A stretch of DNA of 56,426 nt from Pseudomonadales bacterium (GTDB lineage: Bacteria > Pseudomonadota > Gammaproteobacteria > Pseudomonadales > Azotimanducaceae): the NCBI GenBank assembly GCA_016763855.1, contig JAESSY010000047.1:1-56426 (forward strand), read 5' to 3'. A program made the translations under genes and the position numbers. Numbering within the stretch: position 1 is the first letter of the stretch; every line of letters begins with the position of its first letter. Positions 56,318 through 56,426 of this stretch are shown piece by piece. Below the pieces are notes generated by a model. The model searched no databases, was not told where the DNA came from, and was given only the letters and a program-made list of their open reading frames with translations.

Positions 56318-56426
56318 ATCACTGCTGTCCCGTTAAGAACTAAAAAGTAAGGCCTGAAACTCTCTAAATTTGTTATAATGTTTCTGCGAAAAAATACTAT
56401 AAACAAAGGGAGAATCAGGCCTTGAG
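56318..56426 (+). mobile_element. Probable left end of an insertion sequence
   Basis: Contains an extended -10 promoter TGTTATAAT (56371-56379) flanked by a 9-bp inverted pair AAGGCCTGA (56349-56357) and TCAGGCCTT (56415-56423). The layout (terminal region, promoter, symmetrical operator, GGGAGA near the end) fits the leader of a transposase gene whose body lies beyond the window. No transposase residues are visible, and the IS family is not assigned. Confidence 0.4.

Overview
The window looks like a chromosomal segment of a gammaproteobacterium, most likely a marine heterotroph. It is moderately AT-rich by eye. The gene orders yceD-rpmF-fab-mltG-tmk-holB-pilZ, yceF|yceD, rluC|rne and exbB-exbD-msbA-lpxK-ycaR-kdsB are classic for Gammaproteobacteria. 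I saw no rRNA, tRNA or CRISPR array.

Layout. (1) 1-8567, minus strand: a fatty-acid synthesis and cell-maintenance operon (yceD, rpmF, fabD, fabG, acpP, fabF, mltG, tmk, holB, pilZ). It ends in a frameshifted class V aminotransferase cut by the window edge. plsX and fabH, usually between rpmF and fabD, are missing. (2) 8.6-15.7 kb: yceF, rluC, a long rne leader, rne, murB and an SDR dehydrogenase. (3) 15.7-20.7 kb, minus strand: the lipid A/KDO and ExbBD block. Here msbA carries an in-frame amber codon exactly at the A-loop tyrosine, and its nucleotide-binding domain is fused in frame to lpxK. (4) 20.7-29.4 kb: accessory metabolism, with an aldonolactone-oxidase-like flavoprotein, a family III CoA-transferase, a solute-binding protein, an MtnA-like isomerase, a Cys/Met PLP enzyme, an APC permease and an adenosine-deaminase-like lipoprotein. 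Together they hint at methylthioadenosine or methionine scavenging. (5) 30.2-42.3 kb: an FMN riboswitch driving a type II lumazine synthase, then a cyanophycin locus (P1 peptidase, isoaspartyl dipeptidase, cyanophycinase, cyanophycin synthetase, and an extra Mur ligase lacking ATP-grasp), a GST, a MaoC-type hydratase and a hydroxyaspartate-aldolase-like enzyme. (6) 42.5-52 kb: two CDF metal transporters, an FAD oxidoreductase, a methyltransferase, an unknown 114-aa gene behind two good LexA boxes, clpB with a sigma-32-type promoter, greB and hisC. (7) 52-56.4 kb: a decayed stretch, then a copper-type island (MerR regulator, CopA ATPase, cupredoxin-like protein, broken P-II-like gene) that ends in what looks like the left edge of an insertion sequence.

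How the genes fit together. The cyanophycin genes form a complete make-and-break cycle: CphA polymerises Asp and Arg, CphB releases beta-Asp-Arg, and IadA (perhaps with the P1 peptidase) splits the dipeptide. The most unusual signals are the amber-interrupted msbA::lpxK fusion, the putative SOS-controlled orphan gene downstream of clpB, and the extra Mur ligase abutting cphA.
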